This document shows, in pieces, positions 33,789-42,784 of a stretch of 64,000 nt of DNA. Position 1 is the first letter of the stretch. Each line of letters opens with the position of its first letter. Below the pieces are notes generated by a model, which saw only the letters and a list, made by a program, of their open reading frames with translations, had not been told where the DNA came from and ran no database searches. Source of the stretch: Chloroflexi bacterium HGW-Chloroflexi-10 (GTDB lineage Bacteria > Chloroflexota > Anaerolineae > Anaerolineales > Anaerolineaceae); NCBI GenBank assembly GCA_002840755.1, contig PHBZ01000005.1, positions 1 through 64,000 on the forward strand, given 5' to 3'. Position numbers and translations under genes: made by a program.

Positions 33789-34358
33789 ATGAGAAAACTG
33801 ATTGTTCATCAATTTATTACGTTGGATGGTGTGATTCAAGCGCCCGGTGACTCCAATGAAGACGTGGATCTCGGTTTTACCCACGGCGGCTGGACCCACC
33901 CTTACTGGCACGATGAGATCGGCGCCCATTTCGGTCAGGCGTTTATGGAAACCGACGCCTTCATCCTGGGCAGGAAGACCTGGCAGATTCACGGAAAAGC
34001 CTTCGCGCCCAATCCTGCCGAAGATCCATTTGGTGGCTTTCCGAAGTATGTGGTATCCACCACATTGAAATCGGTAGAAGCATGGCAGAACTCAATTCTC
34101 ATCAGCGCCAATGTCATACAGGAAGTCCGTAAGCTGAAGAGTCAACCCGGAAAAAGCATACTTTTGGATGGCAGTAGTGTTCTTGTCCACTCCTTGATCG
34201 AGAACGATCTCGTGGATGAGTACCTTCTGCATGTTTACCCGCTTGTCCTCGGCATTGGAAAGCGTTTATTCCCCGAAGGCAAGCGCGTCAACTTGAAACT
34301 GATCGAATCCGCAGCGCTGCCAACTGGCGTTATTTATCAACGCTACCAGCGCATCTAA
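33789..34358 (+). CDS. RibD/DHFR-like reductase (DUF-type dihydrofolate reductase family), 189 aa
   Basis: Starts with RKLIVHQFITLDGVIQAPG and contains DAFILGRKTWQ, then KSILLDGSSVLVHSLIE and LVDEYLLHVYPLVLGIGKRLF. These are the signatures of the RibD C-terminal/DHFR-like NADPH-binding family. Physiological substrate is unknown; members are often near regulators and act on small molecules. Good ribosome-binding site (AAAGGAG). Terminator follows at 34412. Confidence 0.88.
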   Translation: MRKLIVHQFITLDGVIQAPGDSNEDVDLGFTHGGWTHPYWHDEIGAHFGQAFMETDAFILGRKTWQIHGKAFAPNPAEDPFGGFPKYVVSTTLKSVEAWQNSILISANVIQEVRKLKSQPGKSILLDGSSVLVHSLIENDLVDEYLLHVYPLVLGIGKRLFPEGKRVNLKLIESAALPTGVIYQRYQRI

Positions 34359-34411
34359 GCTTCACAACATACTGTCAAAACAATATTGTTGATAAAAAAT
34401 TTTTCACCACT

Positions 34412-34452
34412 CAAGTGGAGAACTGCTCCTCAGTTCTCCACTTGAGTTTTTT
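34412..34452 (+). terminator. Strong intrinsic terminator
   Basis: Perfect 16-bp stem ctcaagtggagaactg/cagttctccacttgag with loop ctcct, and a run of six T residues. Confidence 0.9.
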
Positions 34453-34615
34453 AAGATTTCTGTCACGTTTTCGGTTTCCTCACGCATTCCCCGCCGTATC
34501 CTATCGCTTTCCCTTTTTTTCATTCGCTCGCTCTTCTTGTTCTTTCCCCCTTCCTGCTATCTTACGCTTGTCTGAAATTGCGTTCGCGCCCACTGCCATT
34601 TTCACTTTTTCGATA

Positions 34616-34990
34616 TTGACAAATTAGAACTTATATTCTATAATGATTGCAAATCATCAACCACTATCAAAGCTATTAATATATGTAGTACCTTGCAACA
34701 AAAACAAATTTCCATCCTTCAATGCGAAAAATGGTTACATAGCACATTAACAACCGCATAAACAATCACCCCATCCATGCAGATTCCATCTCTTCACTCA
34801 TTACTCATTACTCAGTACTCTCCTTCCCATTCGTTCCAAAACGAATACCTGCCAGATATCACCATATCTGCCGTTCCCATCGAAGAACCCCCACCAATGC
34901 CGGTTTTTCCGGAAAATACATTCGTTCCGATTGGAATTTTTACTACGATAAACGATAAAAACGAATACCCCTCACAGCCATCCTCTTTCG
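34616..34990 (+). repeat. Non-coding repeat element A with consensus promoter
   Basis: Starts with TTGACA (34616), 17-bp spacer, TATAAT (34639). Downstream are inverted motifs attcgttccaaaacgaat (34829-34846) and attcgttccgattggaat to aaaacgaat (about 34918-34966). Homologous to 50390-50767 (minus) and partly to 62479-62715. No convincing frame. Confidence 0.65.
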
Positions 34991-35120
34991 GCGGCCATTT
35001 TATAACTCAAACTTAACTCCTGCTTAATCATCATGCCCAAATCTTTTACCAACCCTTAACCTGCCATTTTTCATACCTTAACCTCCACGCCCTACAATAA
35101 AAGAAAAAACACAGGCTGGT

Positions 35121-36152
35121 ATGAATAAAAAGAATATTCTCTTAATGGGTGGGTCTCTCAATCAGACAACCATGATGCACAAAGTCGCTCAACATCTCAC
35201 CCAATTCAACTGCTTCTACACCCCCTTTTACGCAGATGGCTTAATCCAAATGGCTGCCCGGCATCATCTTCTCGACCATACGGTTCTGGGTGGCAAGCAC
35301 CGCAGCAGCACGGCCGCCTTCTTGCAGGATTATCACCTGCCACTTGATCTTTACGGTCAGGCGCGTAAATACGACCTGGTCATCACCGGTACCGACCTTA
35401 TCCTCCCGAAAAACATCACCGGCAGTCGCCTGGTTTTGGTTCAGGAAGGCATCACCGAAGAGGAAGACCTTGTTTACCATCTGGTCAGAAATCTCAAATT
35501 GCCCCTATTTTTGGCCAACACCTCCGCTACCGGGTTGTCCGATGCCTACCAGCGCTTTTGTGTTGCCTCCAACGGTTATAAGGACCTCTTCATTCGCAAA
35601 GGTGTCAAAGCCGAAAAAATTGTGGTTACCGGCATCCCCAATTTTGACCATCTCCACCAACTGACCCGCAATGATTTTCCCCAGCACGGATACGTGTTAG
35701 CAGCCACCACCCCATTGCGCGAATCCATGCGCTTTGACGACCGTCCAGCTTTCATCCGCAATGTGGTTAGGTTGGCCGCCGGGCGTCCAATCATCTTCAA
35801 ACTGCACCCCTTGGAAAATACGCAGCGTGCCATTCGCGAGATCCGCAATATTGTAACCGAAGCACAAATCTTCACCGATGCGGATATCAACCCCATGATC
35901 GCCAATTGTGATGTACTTGTCACCCAAACCTCAACAGTGACCTTTATCGGCCTGGCCCTGGGAAAAGAAGTCTACTCCTACCGCGACCTCAACCAACTCC
36001 GCAAACTCCTCCCCAATCAAAATGGCGGCAAATCAGCCGAAAACATCGCCAATGTCTGCCGGTACATGCTGGACCAACCCCAGCCCCAAAAACGCCCCCT
36101 CGTCAAAAAACCTGGCCTCGCTCTTGGAAGTGTTCAGGAAACAAGCATCTAG
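35121..36152 (+). CDS. Glycosyltransferase/epimerase-fold protein, 343 aa
   Basis: The pattern NILLMGGSLNQTTMMHKV at the N-terminus, then VTGIPNFDHL, FKLHPLENTQRAIREI and VLVTQTSTVTFIGLALGKEV, matches GT-B proteins of the UDP-GlcNAc 2-epimerase / CDP-glycerol-transferase type. Residue blocks LHP and QTSTV are typical of nucleotide-sugar or CDP-polyol binding. Likely role: cell-surface polymer or glycan synthesis. The gene stands alone between non-coding repeats and the RadC gene, so the pathway is unclear. Confidence 0.65.
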   Translation: MNKKNILLMGGSLNQTTMMHKVAQHLTQFNCFYTPFYADGLIQMAARHHLLDHTVLGGKHRSSTAAFLQDYHLPLDLYGQARKYDLVITGTDLILPKNITGSRLVLVQEGITEEEDLVYHLVRNLKLPLFLANTSATGLSDAYQRFCVASNGYKDLFIRKGVKAEKIVVTGIPNFDHLHQLTRNDFPQHGYVLAATTPLRESMRFDDRPAFIRNVVRLAAGRPIIFKLHPLENTQRAIREIRNIVTEAQIFTDADINPMIANCDVLVTQTSTVTFIGLALGKEVYSYRDLNQLRKLLPNQNGGKSAENIANVCRYMLDQPQPQKRPLVKKPGLALGSVQETSI

Positions 36153-36167
36153 GGAGTTTCCCTTCTT

Positions 36168-36250
36168 CCAAATTCCAAATTCCAAATTCCAATTTCCAAA
36201 CTCCTAATCCCATTCTTCCAAATTCCTGATTCCTGATTCCAATTTTCTAT
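36168..36250. repeat. Simple repeat of aattcc units
   Basis: Irregular tandem repeats of the type ccaaattcc/cctgattcc between convergent genes. Similar short runs occur near 8430-8475. Confidence 0.7.
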
Positions 36251-36262
36251 TCCCGTTCCTTC

Positions 36263-36982
36263 TCAGAATCCCAACCCTTTCTCCTTCAGCGAAACATGCC
36301 GGCCTCGCCCAATCACAATATGATCCAGCACCTCCACATCCAGCAGTTTCCCCGCCTGCACAGCTGCCCGCGTCATCGCAATATCTTCCGGAGAGGGAGA
36401 AGGGTCTCCGCTCGGATGGTTGTGGATCAGCAATATCGCTGCCGAATTGCGCCGGATAGCCTCTTTAAACAGTTCGCCTACCCGCACCGAAGAAGAATTT
36501 AGCGAACCCTGGTACAGCGTAATCATTTTTTCCAGACGGTTACGCGTATCCAGCAGCATCACCCGTAGCTGCTCCTGATCCAGAACACACATCTCGTACT
36601 GCACAAAATCGGCCACATCTTTCGGGCTGTGAAAAGCCGGCCGGTCCTCCTCAGAGAGTCTCCGCTGCGCCAGTCGGTTGCCAATTTCAATCGCCGCCTT
36701 CAGTTGTGCCGCCTTCGCCAGCCCCAGACCGTGCTGGTGACACACCTCTTCATAACTGGCCCGGTGCAGTCCAGTCAATCCCCCAAAGGCGGATAACAAC
36801 CGCTGTCCCACCTGTACCGCGTTTTCACCCTGTACCCCTACGCGCAGCAATATGGCAATCAGCTCAGCATCGCTCAAGGCGCCTGGTCCATATTGCGCCA
36901 GGCGTTCGCGTGGCCGTTCACTGATCTCTAAATCCTGAATCCGGTAAATTCTTTCCGTATCGCCCATACGATCCCCTCGCAT
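36263..36982 (-). CDS. radC: RadC family JAMM metalloprotease-like protein, 239 aa
   Basis: The N-terminal helix-hairpin-helix-like region (RERLAQYGPGALSDAELIAILLRVG) and the C-terminal JAMM motif (HNHPSGDPSPSPED) identify RadC/DUF2466. Length of 239 aa is usual. The biological role of RadC is debated; it is not established as a repair enzyme. It is transcribed opposite to the genes at 37088 onward. Confidence 0.93.
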   Translation of the reverse strand: MRGDRMGDTERIYRIQDLEISERPRERLAQYGPGALSDAELIAILLRVGVQGENAVQVGQRLLSAFGGLTGLHRASYEEVCHQHGLGLAKAAQLKAAIEIGNRLAQRRLSEEDRPAFHSPKDVADFVQYEMCVLDQEQLRVMLLDTRNRLEKMITLYQGSLNSSSVRVGELFKEAIRRNSAAILLIHNHPSGDPSPSPEDIAMTRAAVQAGKLLDVEVLDHIVIGRGRHVSLKEKGLGF

Positions 36983-37087
36983 CTATGTTGAAATTTGGCT
37001 TAACTGTAGAACAACCTGCTCAGAAAATCAAGCCAAAGCAAATATGGAATATCTTCTTCCATGCTATAATTTCACCATGGAGAGCTT

Positions 37088-37636
37088 ATGAACTTTGACC
37101 CAACTTCATTTAGTAGTTTTGCATTAATTGGCACGGCTTTTGCCGCTGCTTTCGTCGCGGTTTTATGGATCAGCCTGGTTATCTGGACCTATCGGGATAT
37201 CCGCCGCCGTTCCCGCGATCCGCTTGCCCGCATTCTGGCTGTATTGGTAACGGTTCTTCTCTTTTTTCCAGGTGTGCTCATCTATTTTATCCTCCGTCCC
37301 ACTCACACCCTGGAAGATGATTACCAGCAAACCCTCGAAGAAGAAGCTCTCCTCCAAACCATTGAAGATATTCCCTTATGCCCAGGATGCACCCGTCGCG
37401 TTCAGACCAATTGGATGGTTTGCCCCAATTGCCAGACAAAATTAAAAAAACGCTGCCACCATTGCAAAGAATTGATGGAGCTTTCCTGGAATATTTGCCC
37501 CTATTGTGCTACGCCGGTACCCGGTATGCGTAAGGAAAATGTCACGCTGGAAGAGGTTCTTCCTCCCCTGCCGGATAGCTTATTTTCTTTTGATGATGAT
37601 GACGGCGACTTGGGTCCACAGGAAAACAAATTGTGA
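37088..37636 (+). CDS. Membrane protein with double zinc ribbon, 182 aa
   Basis: Two N-terminal hydrophobic segments (FALIGTAFAAAFVAVLWISL; ILAVLVTVLLFFPGVLIYFI) around a basic loop, then two zinc-ribbon halves with CPGC...CPNC and CHHC...CPYC. The tail is acidic. The stop overlaps the next start (GTGA), indicating an operon with the kinase and parAB. Role unknown; zinc ribbons suggest protein or nucleic-acid contacts at the membrane. Confidence 0.85.
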   Translation: MNFDPTSFSSFALIGTAFAAAFVAVLWISLVIWTYRDIRRRSRDPLARILAVLVTVLLFFPGVLIYFILRPTHTLEDDYQQTLEEEALLQTIEDIPLCPGCTRRVQTNWMVCPNCQTKLKKRCHHCKELMELSWNICPYCATPVPGMRKENVTLEEVLPPLPDSLFSFDDDDGDLGPQENKL

Positions 37637-38493
37637 TAGAAACGTTACGACCAATTGAACCCATTGATTATCTGGTCATTGGGCATATTACTCAGGATAA
37701 AGTACCCGGTGGTTTTACACCAGGCGGTACAGCCTCCTATGCCGCATTAACCGCAAAAGCCCTGGGCCGGCGCGTGGGGATTCTGACTTCCTATGCCAAT
37801 CAGGCTGTTCTTCCCCAGTTGGATGGAATTCAGGTGATCAACCAACCCGCCGAATCTTCTACGGTTTTTGAAAATATCTACCATCCCACCGGTCGGGTGC
37901 AAACCATTCACAGTCAGGCCGAGCGGCTTCATCCCCGTCAGCTTCCCCAATCCTGGCTGAATACGCCATTGGTCCATCTGGGACCTGTAGCAGCCGAGAT
38001 TGACCCGGCTTTCTTTCGCCTTTTTCCCTCTTCATTTTTAGGAGTCACCCCGCAGGGTTGGTACCGCCAATGGGATGCTGTCGGGCGGGTCAGTTTTCTT
38101 GAATGGATCGAAGCCAACCACTATCTCCGCAATGCCAATGCGATCGTTTTGAGTATTGAGGATGTCGACGGCAATGAAGACATCATCGCCGATCTGGTAT
38201 ATGCAGTCCGGGTACTGGTGGTCACCGAAGGTTATCGCGGTGCACAGGTGTACTGGAATGGCGACGTGCGTAACTTCCGTCCTCCTCAAATTGAAGAAGT
38301 TGATGCAACCGGCGCGGGGGATATTTTCGCCACGGCTTTTTTCATCCGTCTCCAGCAAACCCAGGATCCCTGGGAGGCAGCCCGATTCGCCACCTTGATT
38401 GCTTCACGCTCCATCAGCCGCAAGGGTTTGGAGAGCGTCCCAACCGAAGCGGAAATACGCAACGATATGATCGATATCATCACCAAACGATAG
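37633..38493 (+). CDS. PfkB-family carbohydrate/nucleoside kinase, 286 aa
   Basis: Starts with GTG overlapping the upstream TGA. Contains GGTASYAALTAKALGRRVGI near the N-terminus and the PfkB signature DATGAGDIFATAFF near the C-terminus, with the catalytic Asp in GAGD. Short for the family. The substrate is not deducible. Placed between the zinc-ribbon gene and parA. Confidence 0.87.
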   Translation: MIETLRPIEPIDYLVIGHITQDKVPGGFTPGGTASYAALTAKALGRRVGILTSYANQAVLPQLDGIQVINQPAESSTVFENIYHPTGRVQTIHSQAERLHPRQLPQSWLNTPLVHLGPVAAEIDPAFFRLFPSSFLGVTPQGWYRQWDAVGRVSFLEWIEANHYLRNANAIVLSIEDVDGNEDIIADLVYAVRVLVVTEGYRGAQVYWNGDVRNFRPPQIEEVDATGAGDIFATAFFIRLQQTQDPWEAARFATLIASRSISRKGLESVPTEAEIRNDMIDIITKR

Positions 38494-38499
38494 GAAATT

Positions 38500-39291
38500 A
38501 TGGCCAAAATATTTACCCTAGTCAATCAAAAAGGTGGTGTCGGTAAAACCACCACAGCCATCAACCTGGGCGCCTACCTGGGTTACTTTGGGCAGCGTGT
38601 TCTGCTGGTCGATCTGGATCCGCAGGCTAATGCCACTTCTTCACTGGGTATCGACAAACATACGGTCAAAAATGGTACCTATGAAGTGATTATTGGCAGT
38701 ATGCCTGTTTCTCCCCAAATTCTGCATAACCCGCGCCTGAAAATCTCTTTATTGCCCTCCTCGCCTGCTTTGGCTGGCGCCGATGTAGAATTGATTGATC
38801 TCGACAACCGCGAAACACGCCTCAGGGAATCATTAAAATCAGTACACGACCGCTACGATTATATTCTGATCGACTGCCCGCCATCTTTATCTATTCTGAC
38901 CATTAATGGGTTAATGGCTGCCAGTTCCGGCATTATCATTCCGGTGCAATGCGAGTACCTTGCCCTGGAAGGATTGGGGCAATTAACCAACACCATTCAG
39001 CGTGTCCAGAACTCGCTCTACCCTGAATTAGTAGTTAGAGGGGTGGTATTAACCATGTATGATGGCCGAACCCGTTTGGCAATGGATGTAGTTAATGAAG
39101 TTCGCCGTTTTTTCCCCAGCCAGGTTTATCAGACCATCATTCCCCGTAGTGTGCGCCTGGCAGAAGCCCCTTCCTATGGGTTTCCAATCTCCATCTATGC
39201 CCCCGATTCTTCCGCAGCCAAAGCCTACTCCTGTCTGGCCCGTGAGATTTTAGTCCAGGATGGAATTATTATTCCCGATATTGAAGAATGA
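38500..39291 (+). CDS. parA: ParA/Soj chromosome partition ATPase, 263 aa
   Basis: Deviant Walker A KGGVGKTTTAINL near residue 11, switch LLVDLDPQANATSSLG and Walker B YDYILIDCPPSL are those of ParA/Soj. It binds ATP and non-specific DNA and drives origin segregation with ParB. The parB gene follows 11 bp downstream. Length is standard. Confidence 0.95.
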   Translation: MAKIFTLVNQKGGVGKTTTAINLGAYLGYFGQRVLLVDLDPQANATSSLGIDKHTVKNGTYEVIIGSMPVSPQILHNPRLKISLLPSSPALAGADVELIDLDNRETRLRESLKSVHDRYDYILIDCPPSLSILTINGLMAASSGIIIPVQCEYLALEGLGQLTNTIQRVQNSLYPELVVRGVVLTMYDGRTRLAMDVVNEVRRFFPSQVYQTIIPRSVRLAEAPSYGFPISIYAPDSSAAKAYSCLAREILVQDGIIIPDIEE

Positions 39292-39302
39292 GGTTATAGA
39301 TT

Positions 39303-40169
39303 ATGGCAAAACGACCAGGTTTGGGAAAAGGATTAGACGCAATCATCCCCGGCGGAAGTTCATTTTCCGATGCTTCCGCGCAGCATTCTGCTGAACACGA
39401 AATACCCATAGAAAAAATCATCCCTAATCCACACCAGCCCAGATCCGAAATGAATCTGGAAGAGCTGCAGGATCTGGCTAACTCGATCCGTGAACATGGC
39501 ATCATTCAACCCATCATCATCCAGCCGGCTGTCAATGGAACGTATACCCTCATCGCTGGTGAACGCCGCCTGCGTGCATCCAAACTGGCAGGGCTTACTA
39601 AGATTCCCGCTATCCTGCGCAACGCCAGCGAACAGGAGCAGTTGGAACTGGCCTTAATTGAAAACGTGCAGCGTACCGATTTATCACCTCTGGAAACAGC
39701 CGAAGCATACCGCCAGTTGGAAAAAGATTTTAATCTCAAACAGGAAGAAATCGCCAATCGCGTTGGTAAAAGCAGGGTTTCTGTGACCAATACCCTGCGC
39801 CTGCTGAAGCTTCCGGATGCAGCCAAAGCCGCCCTGGCCGAAGGTAGGATCACCGAGGGGCATGCCCGCGCCCTTCTGCAATTAACCACGCCCCAGGCAC
39901 AACTGGCTGTTTTGGATACCATTATTAAATTTGAATATTCCGTCCGCCAGACAGAAGAATTGGTTCGCAAATATGGCGGAGAACGTCAGAAGAAAACCGA
40001 AATACCCGAAACCCTGCCGGAAATTAAAGCTCTTGAAAAGCGCATTGAAGAAAAACTGGGAATGCGTGTGGTTTTACAACATAATGGCGATAAAGGAAAA
40101 GTCATCATTCATTATTTTTCCAATGAAGAACTGAATAATTTTCTGGATCGTTTTTTTGAGGAGCAATAA
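39303..40169 (+). CDS. parB: ParB/Spo0J centromere-binding protein, 288 aa
   Basis: Starts with the short N-terminal ParA-contact peptide (KRPGLGKGLDAII), has IIPNPHQPR, the CTP-binding LIAGERRLRASKLAG, and a helix-turn-helix (LKQEEIANRVGKSRVSVTNTLRLL). A C-terminal dimer domain follows. No parS site of the usual tgtttcacgtgaaaca type was seen in the window. Its stop overlaps the next start by one base. Confidence 0.95.
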   Translation: MAKRPGLGKGLDAIIPGGSSFSDASAQHSAEHEIPIEKIIPNPHQPRSEMNLEELQDLANSIREHGIIQPIIIQPAVNGTYTLIAGERRLRASKLAGLTKIPAILRNASEQEQLELALIENVQRTDLSPLETAEAYRQLEKDFNLKQEEIANRVGKSRVSVTNTLRLLKLPDAAKAALAEGRITEGHARALLQLTTPQAQLAVLDTIIKFEYSVRQTEELVRKYGGERQKKTEIPETLPEIKALEKRIEEKLGMRVVLQHNGDKGKVIIHYFSNEELNNFLDRFFEEQ

Positions 40170-41758
40170 TGCAAATACTCAAAAATGGAAACATCCTCAC
40201 CCTCAATTCTCAGCAGCCCAAAGCGCAGGCATTGGCCATTCACAACCGGCATATCTTTGCCATTGGCAGCAATGAAGATATTGAACCCCTGGCAAAATCA
40301 AAATCTGAAATCATAGACCTGCAAGGGCGGACCGTTCTGCCTGGACTGACAGATGCCCACATTCATCTTGAACATACTGCCAAAAGCCTGGCGATGGTCG
40401 ATTGCGAAACGGATACCCTGGCCGAGTGCCTCAACCGCATCCGTCAACGAATTATCACTACCCCACCCGGCGAATGGGTTATGGGGCATGGGTGGAACCA
40501 GAACAGTTGGCCGGAAGGGTATGGTACTAATCACCATCTGGATGAGTTATCCACCCAACACCCCATTTTTCTGACGGCAAAATCGCTGCATGCTTCCTGG
40601 GCGAATAGCAAAGCACTGGAAATGGCCGGCATTACCGCCCATACGTCAGATCCCGAAGGAGGCAGCATTGGTCACTTTCCGGATGGTGCTCTCAACGGTC
40701 TCTTATTTGAAAACGCCATGTGGCTTCCCGGTGAAGTAATTCCACCCATCACCCAACAAAAACTGATCGAAATATTGGAGCAGACCCAGAAAAAGTTATG
40801 GGAAATGGGTATCACCGCTGTACATGATTTTGATGGTGCTGCCTGTTTTAATGCGCTTCAAACGATGGACGCGCAAGATCGTTTACGTCTGCGCGTGGTA
40901 AAGAGCATTCCGCATGCCAACCTGGATGCAGCGGTTCAGGTAGGGTTGCGCACCGGCTTTGGATCCGAATTTCTCAAAATCGGATCCTTAAAATTATTTG
41001 CCGATGGCGCTTTAGGCCCGCACACGGCCGCTATGCTGGCGCCTTACGAAGATGACCCCTATAATCGTGGGGTCTTATTGTTGAGCGAAGAAGAAATTTT
41101 CCACTATGGGCAAATGGCTGCCAAAAGCGGGATTTCTCTGTCCATTCATGCCATCGGCGACCTGGCAAATCAGGAAGTTCTCAATGGCTACCAACGCCTG
41201 AGGGCCTTTGAAACCGAGAATCACTTACCCGCTTTAAGCCATCGTATCGAGCATGTGCAGGTTCTCTCACCACAAGATCTACACCGCCTGGCAAAGATGC
41301 AGGTAGTCGCATCCGTGCAGCCCATTCACCTCTCCTCAGATATGTTTGTAGCCGACCGCTATTGGGGAAAACGCTCCGAGTTAGCCTATGCGTTTGGAAG
41401 CCTGATCCAACATGGCACCCAGGTCATTTTTGGCTCGGATTCCCCGGTCGAATCACCCAATCCATTCTGGGGAATGGCTGCTGCCGTTTCCCGTCGTAAC
41501 ATGCAAGGGCAGCCGGACCAACAGGGTTGGTATCCCTCTGAAAGAATTGAATTGGCAGCCGCTCTCCGCGCTTACACCACCACCCCAGCCCGGATCGCCG
41601 GATGGGAAAATTCCATTGGTCAATTATCCAGCCACTATGCCGCTGACCTGATTGTATTGGATCAAAATCCCTATGATATTTCCACTGAATCACTCAAAGA
41701 ACTCTTGCCAACAGGCGTGATGGTCGCAGGTGACTGGGTTATTCCTCTGGAGCTATAA
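40169..41758 (+). CDS. YtcJ-type amidohydrolase, 529 aa
   Basis: Domain order typical of the amidohydrolase_3 family: an N-terminal beta sandwich, GLTDAHIHLEHT with the metal-binding HxH, a TIM barrel with HAIGDLANQEVL and RIEHVQVLSP, FGSDSPVESPNPFWGM near the end, and a closing beta segment. It should hydrolyse amide or ester bonds of a small molecule; substrate unknown. It overlaps parB by one base and precedes a histidine kinase by 2 bp, so it belongs to the same operon. Confidence 0.88.
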   Translation: MQILKNGNILTLNSQQPKAQALAIHNRHIFAIGSNEDIEPLAKSKSEIIDLQGRTVLPGLTDAHIHLEHTAKSLAMVDCETDTLAECLNRIRQRIITTPPGEWVMGHGWNQNSWPEGYGTNHHLDELSTQHPIFLTAKSLHASWANSKALEMAGITAHTSDPEGGSIGHFPDGALNGLLFENAMWLPGEVIPPITQQKLIEILEQTQKKLWEMGITAVHDFDGAACFNALQTMDAQDRLRLRVVKSIPHANLDAAVQVGLRTGFGSEFLKIGSLKLFADGALGPHTAAMLAPYEDDPYNRGVLLLSEEEIFHYGQMAAKSGISLSIHAIGDLANQEVLNGYQRLRAFETENHLPALSHRIEHVQVLSPQDLHRLAKMQVVASVQPIHLSSDMFVADRYWGKRSELAYAFGSLIQHGTQVIFGSDSPVESPNPFWGMAAAVSRRNMQGQPDQQGWYPSERIELAAALRAYTTTPARIAGWENSIGQLSSHYAADLIVLDQNPYDISTESLKELLPTGVMVAGDWVIPLEL

Positions 41759-41760
41759 AT

Positions 41761-42780
41761 ATGAAATCAAACCCGCAGCCTATCGCACCAGAAATGTTAA
41801 TTCCCAAAATTGGAGAATATCTGGTCGAGCGCGGATTCATCACCCAAAAAAATCTGGACGACGCACTGGTTATTCAAGATAACTCTGCAACAGAGGATAC
41901 GCCGCGATTATTAGGCCAAATTCTGGTAGAATCAGGTATGCTCGAACGCTCATTATTGGATAGAGCCGTCACCGAGCTATTTCTAAACCTTCGCCAGGCA
42001 TTGGAGCAGAATAATCATATGCTGGAATTAAGGGTACAACAAAGAACAGCTGAATTGGCAGATGCTCTCCAAAAAATTAATGAACTAAATCAACTAAAAA
42101 CGAATTTTATCTCCAATATCTCACATGAATTGCGTACGCCACTGACACATATCAAGGGATATCTGGAATTGTTGGTCTCAAGGGACCTGGGGGTTTTGGA
42201 TCAGGAACAAGTCAAAGTCTTACAGGTAATGAATCGATCTGCCAACCGTCTGGAACACTTGATCGATGATCTCATTATGTTTACATTTGCCGAATACGAC
42301 GAAGTTCTCATTACGCCGCGAGAATTTGATCTGGTAGCAGTAACATTGGAAGTTATCCAAAACTACCAGGAAATCAGCCCAACGAGTCAAATTCAATTCA
42401 TCATCGATCCACCTTCCCCTTCAGTATGGGTTTACGCCGATCAAAAGAAGATCGGTTGGGTTATTAACCACCTTGTAGAAAATGCAGTCAAATTCTCCAT
42501 GCCGGAAACACAAATCAATATCACCTTAACCAACATGCAGGAAAATGTTGTTATTGAAGTAAAAGATCAGGGAATTGGGATTGCCCAAGAACGCCTTGAT
42601 GAGATATTTGAACCCTTCCACCAATTGGATGGATCCTCCACCCGGCGTTATGGAGGGATCGGTTTAGGCCTGGCGCTGGCAAAAAAGATCCTGGAAGCCC
42701 ATAAGAGTCACTTAAATGTTGAATCTTGGCCAGGATTGGGCAGTAAATTTGATTTTTCTTTAAAAAGATTGATAAAATAG
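41761..42780 (+). CDS. Histidine kinase with MshEN/GspE-like N-terminal domain, 339 aa
   Basis: Residues about 12-80 (IGEYLVERGFITQKNLDDAL, then LGQILVESGMLERSLLDRAV) resemble the N-terminal domain of GspE/PilB ATPases, which can bind c-di-GMP. A coiled coil leads to HisKA with NISHELRTPLTHIKGY (phosphorylated His) and a HATPase with HLVENAVKFS, VKDQGIGIA and GGIGLGLALAKK. No transmembrane segment. Probably a cytoplasmic sensor paired with the downstream regulator. Confidence 0.88.
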   Translation: MKSNPQPIAPEMLIPKIGEYLVERGFITQKNLDDALVIQDNSATEDTPRLLGQILVESGMLERSLLDRAVTELFLNLRQALEQNNHMLELRVQQRTAELADALQKINELNQLKTNFISNISHELRTPLTHIKGYLELLVSRDLGVLDQEQVKVLQVMNRSANRLEHLIDDLIMFTFAEYDEVLITPREFDLVAVTLEVIQNYQEISPTSQIQFIIDPPSPSVWVYADQKKIGWVINHLVENAVKFSMPETQINITLTNMQENVVIEVKDQGIGIAQERLDEIFEPFHQLDGSSTRRYGGIGLGLALAKKILEAHKSHLNVESWPGLGSKFDFSLKRLIK

Positions 42781-42784
42781 AACT

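Noticed and set aside
38500-40169. Plasmid partition locus rather than chromosomal parAB
   Set aside because: The genes match chromosomal Soj/Spo0J in size and motifs and lie among housekeeping genes.
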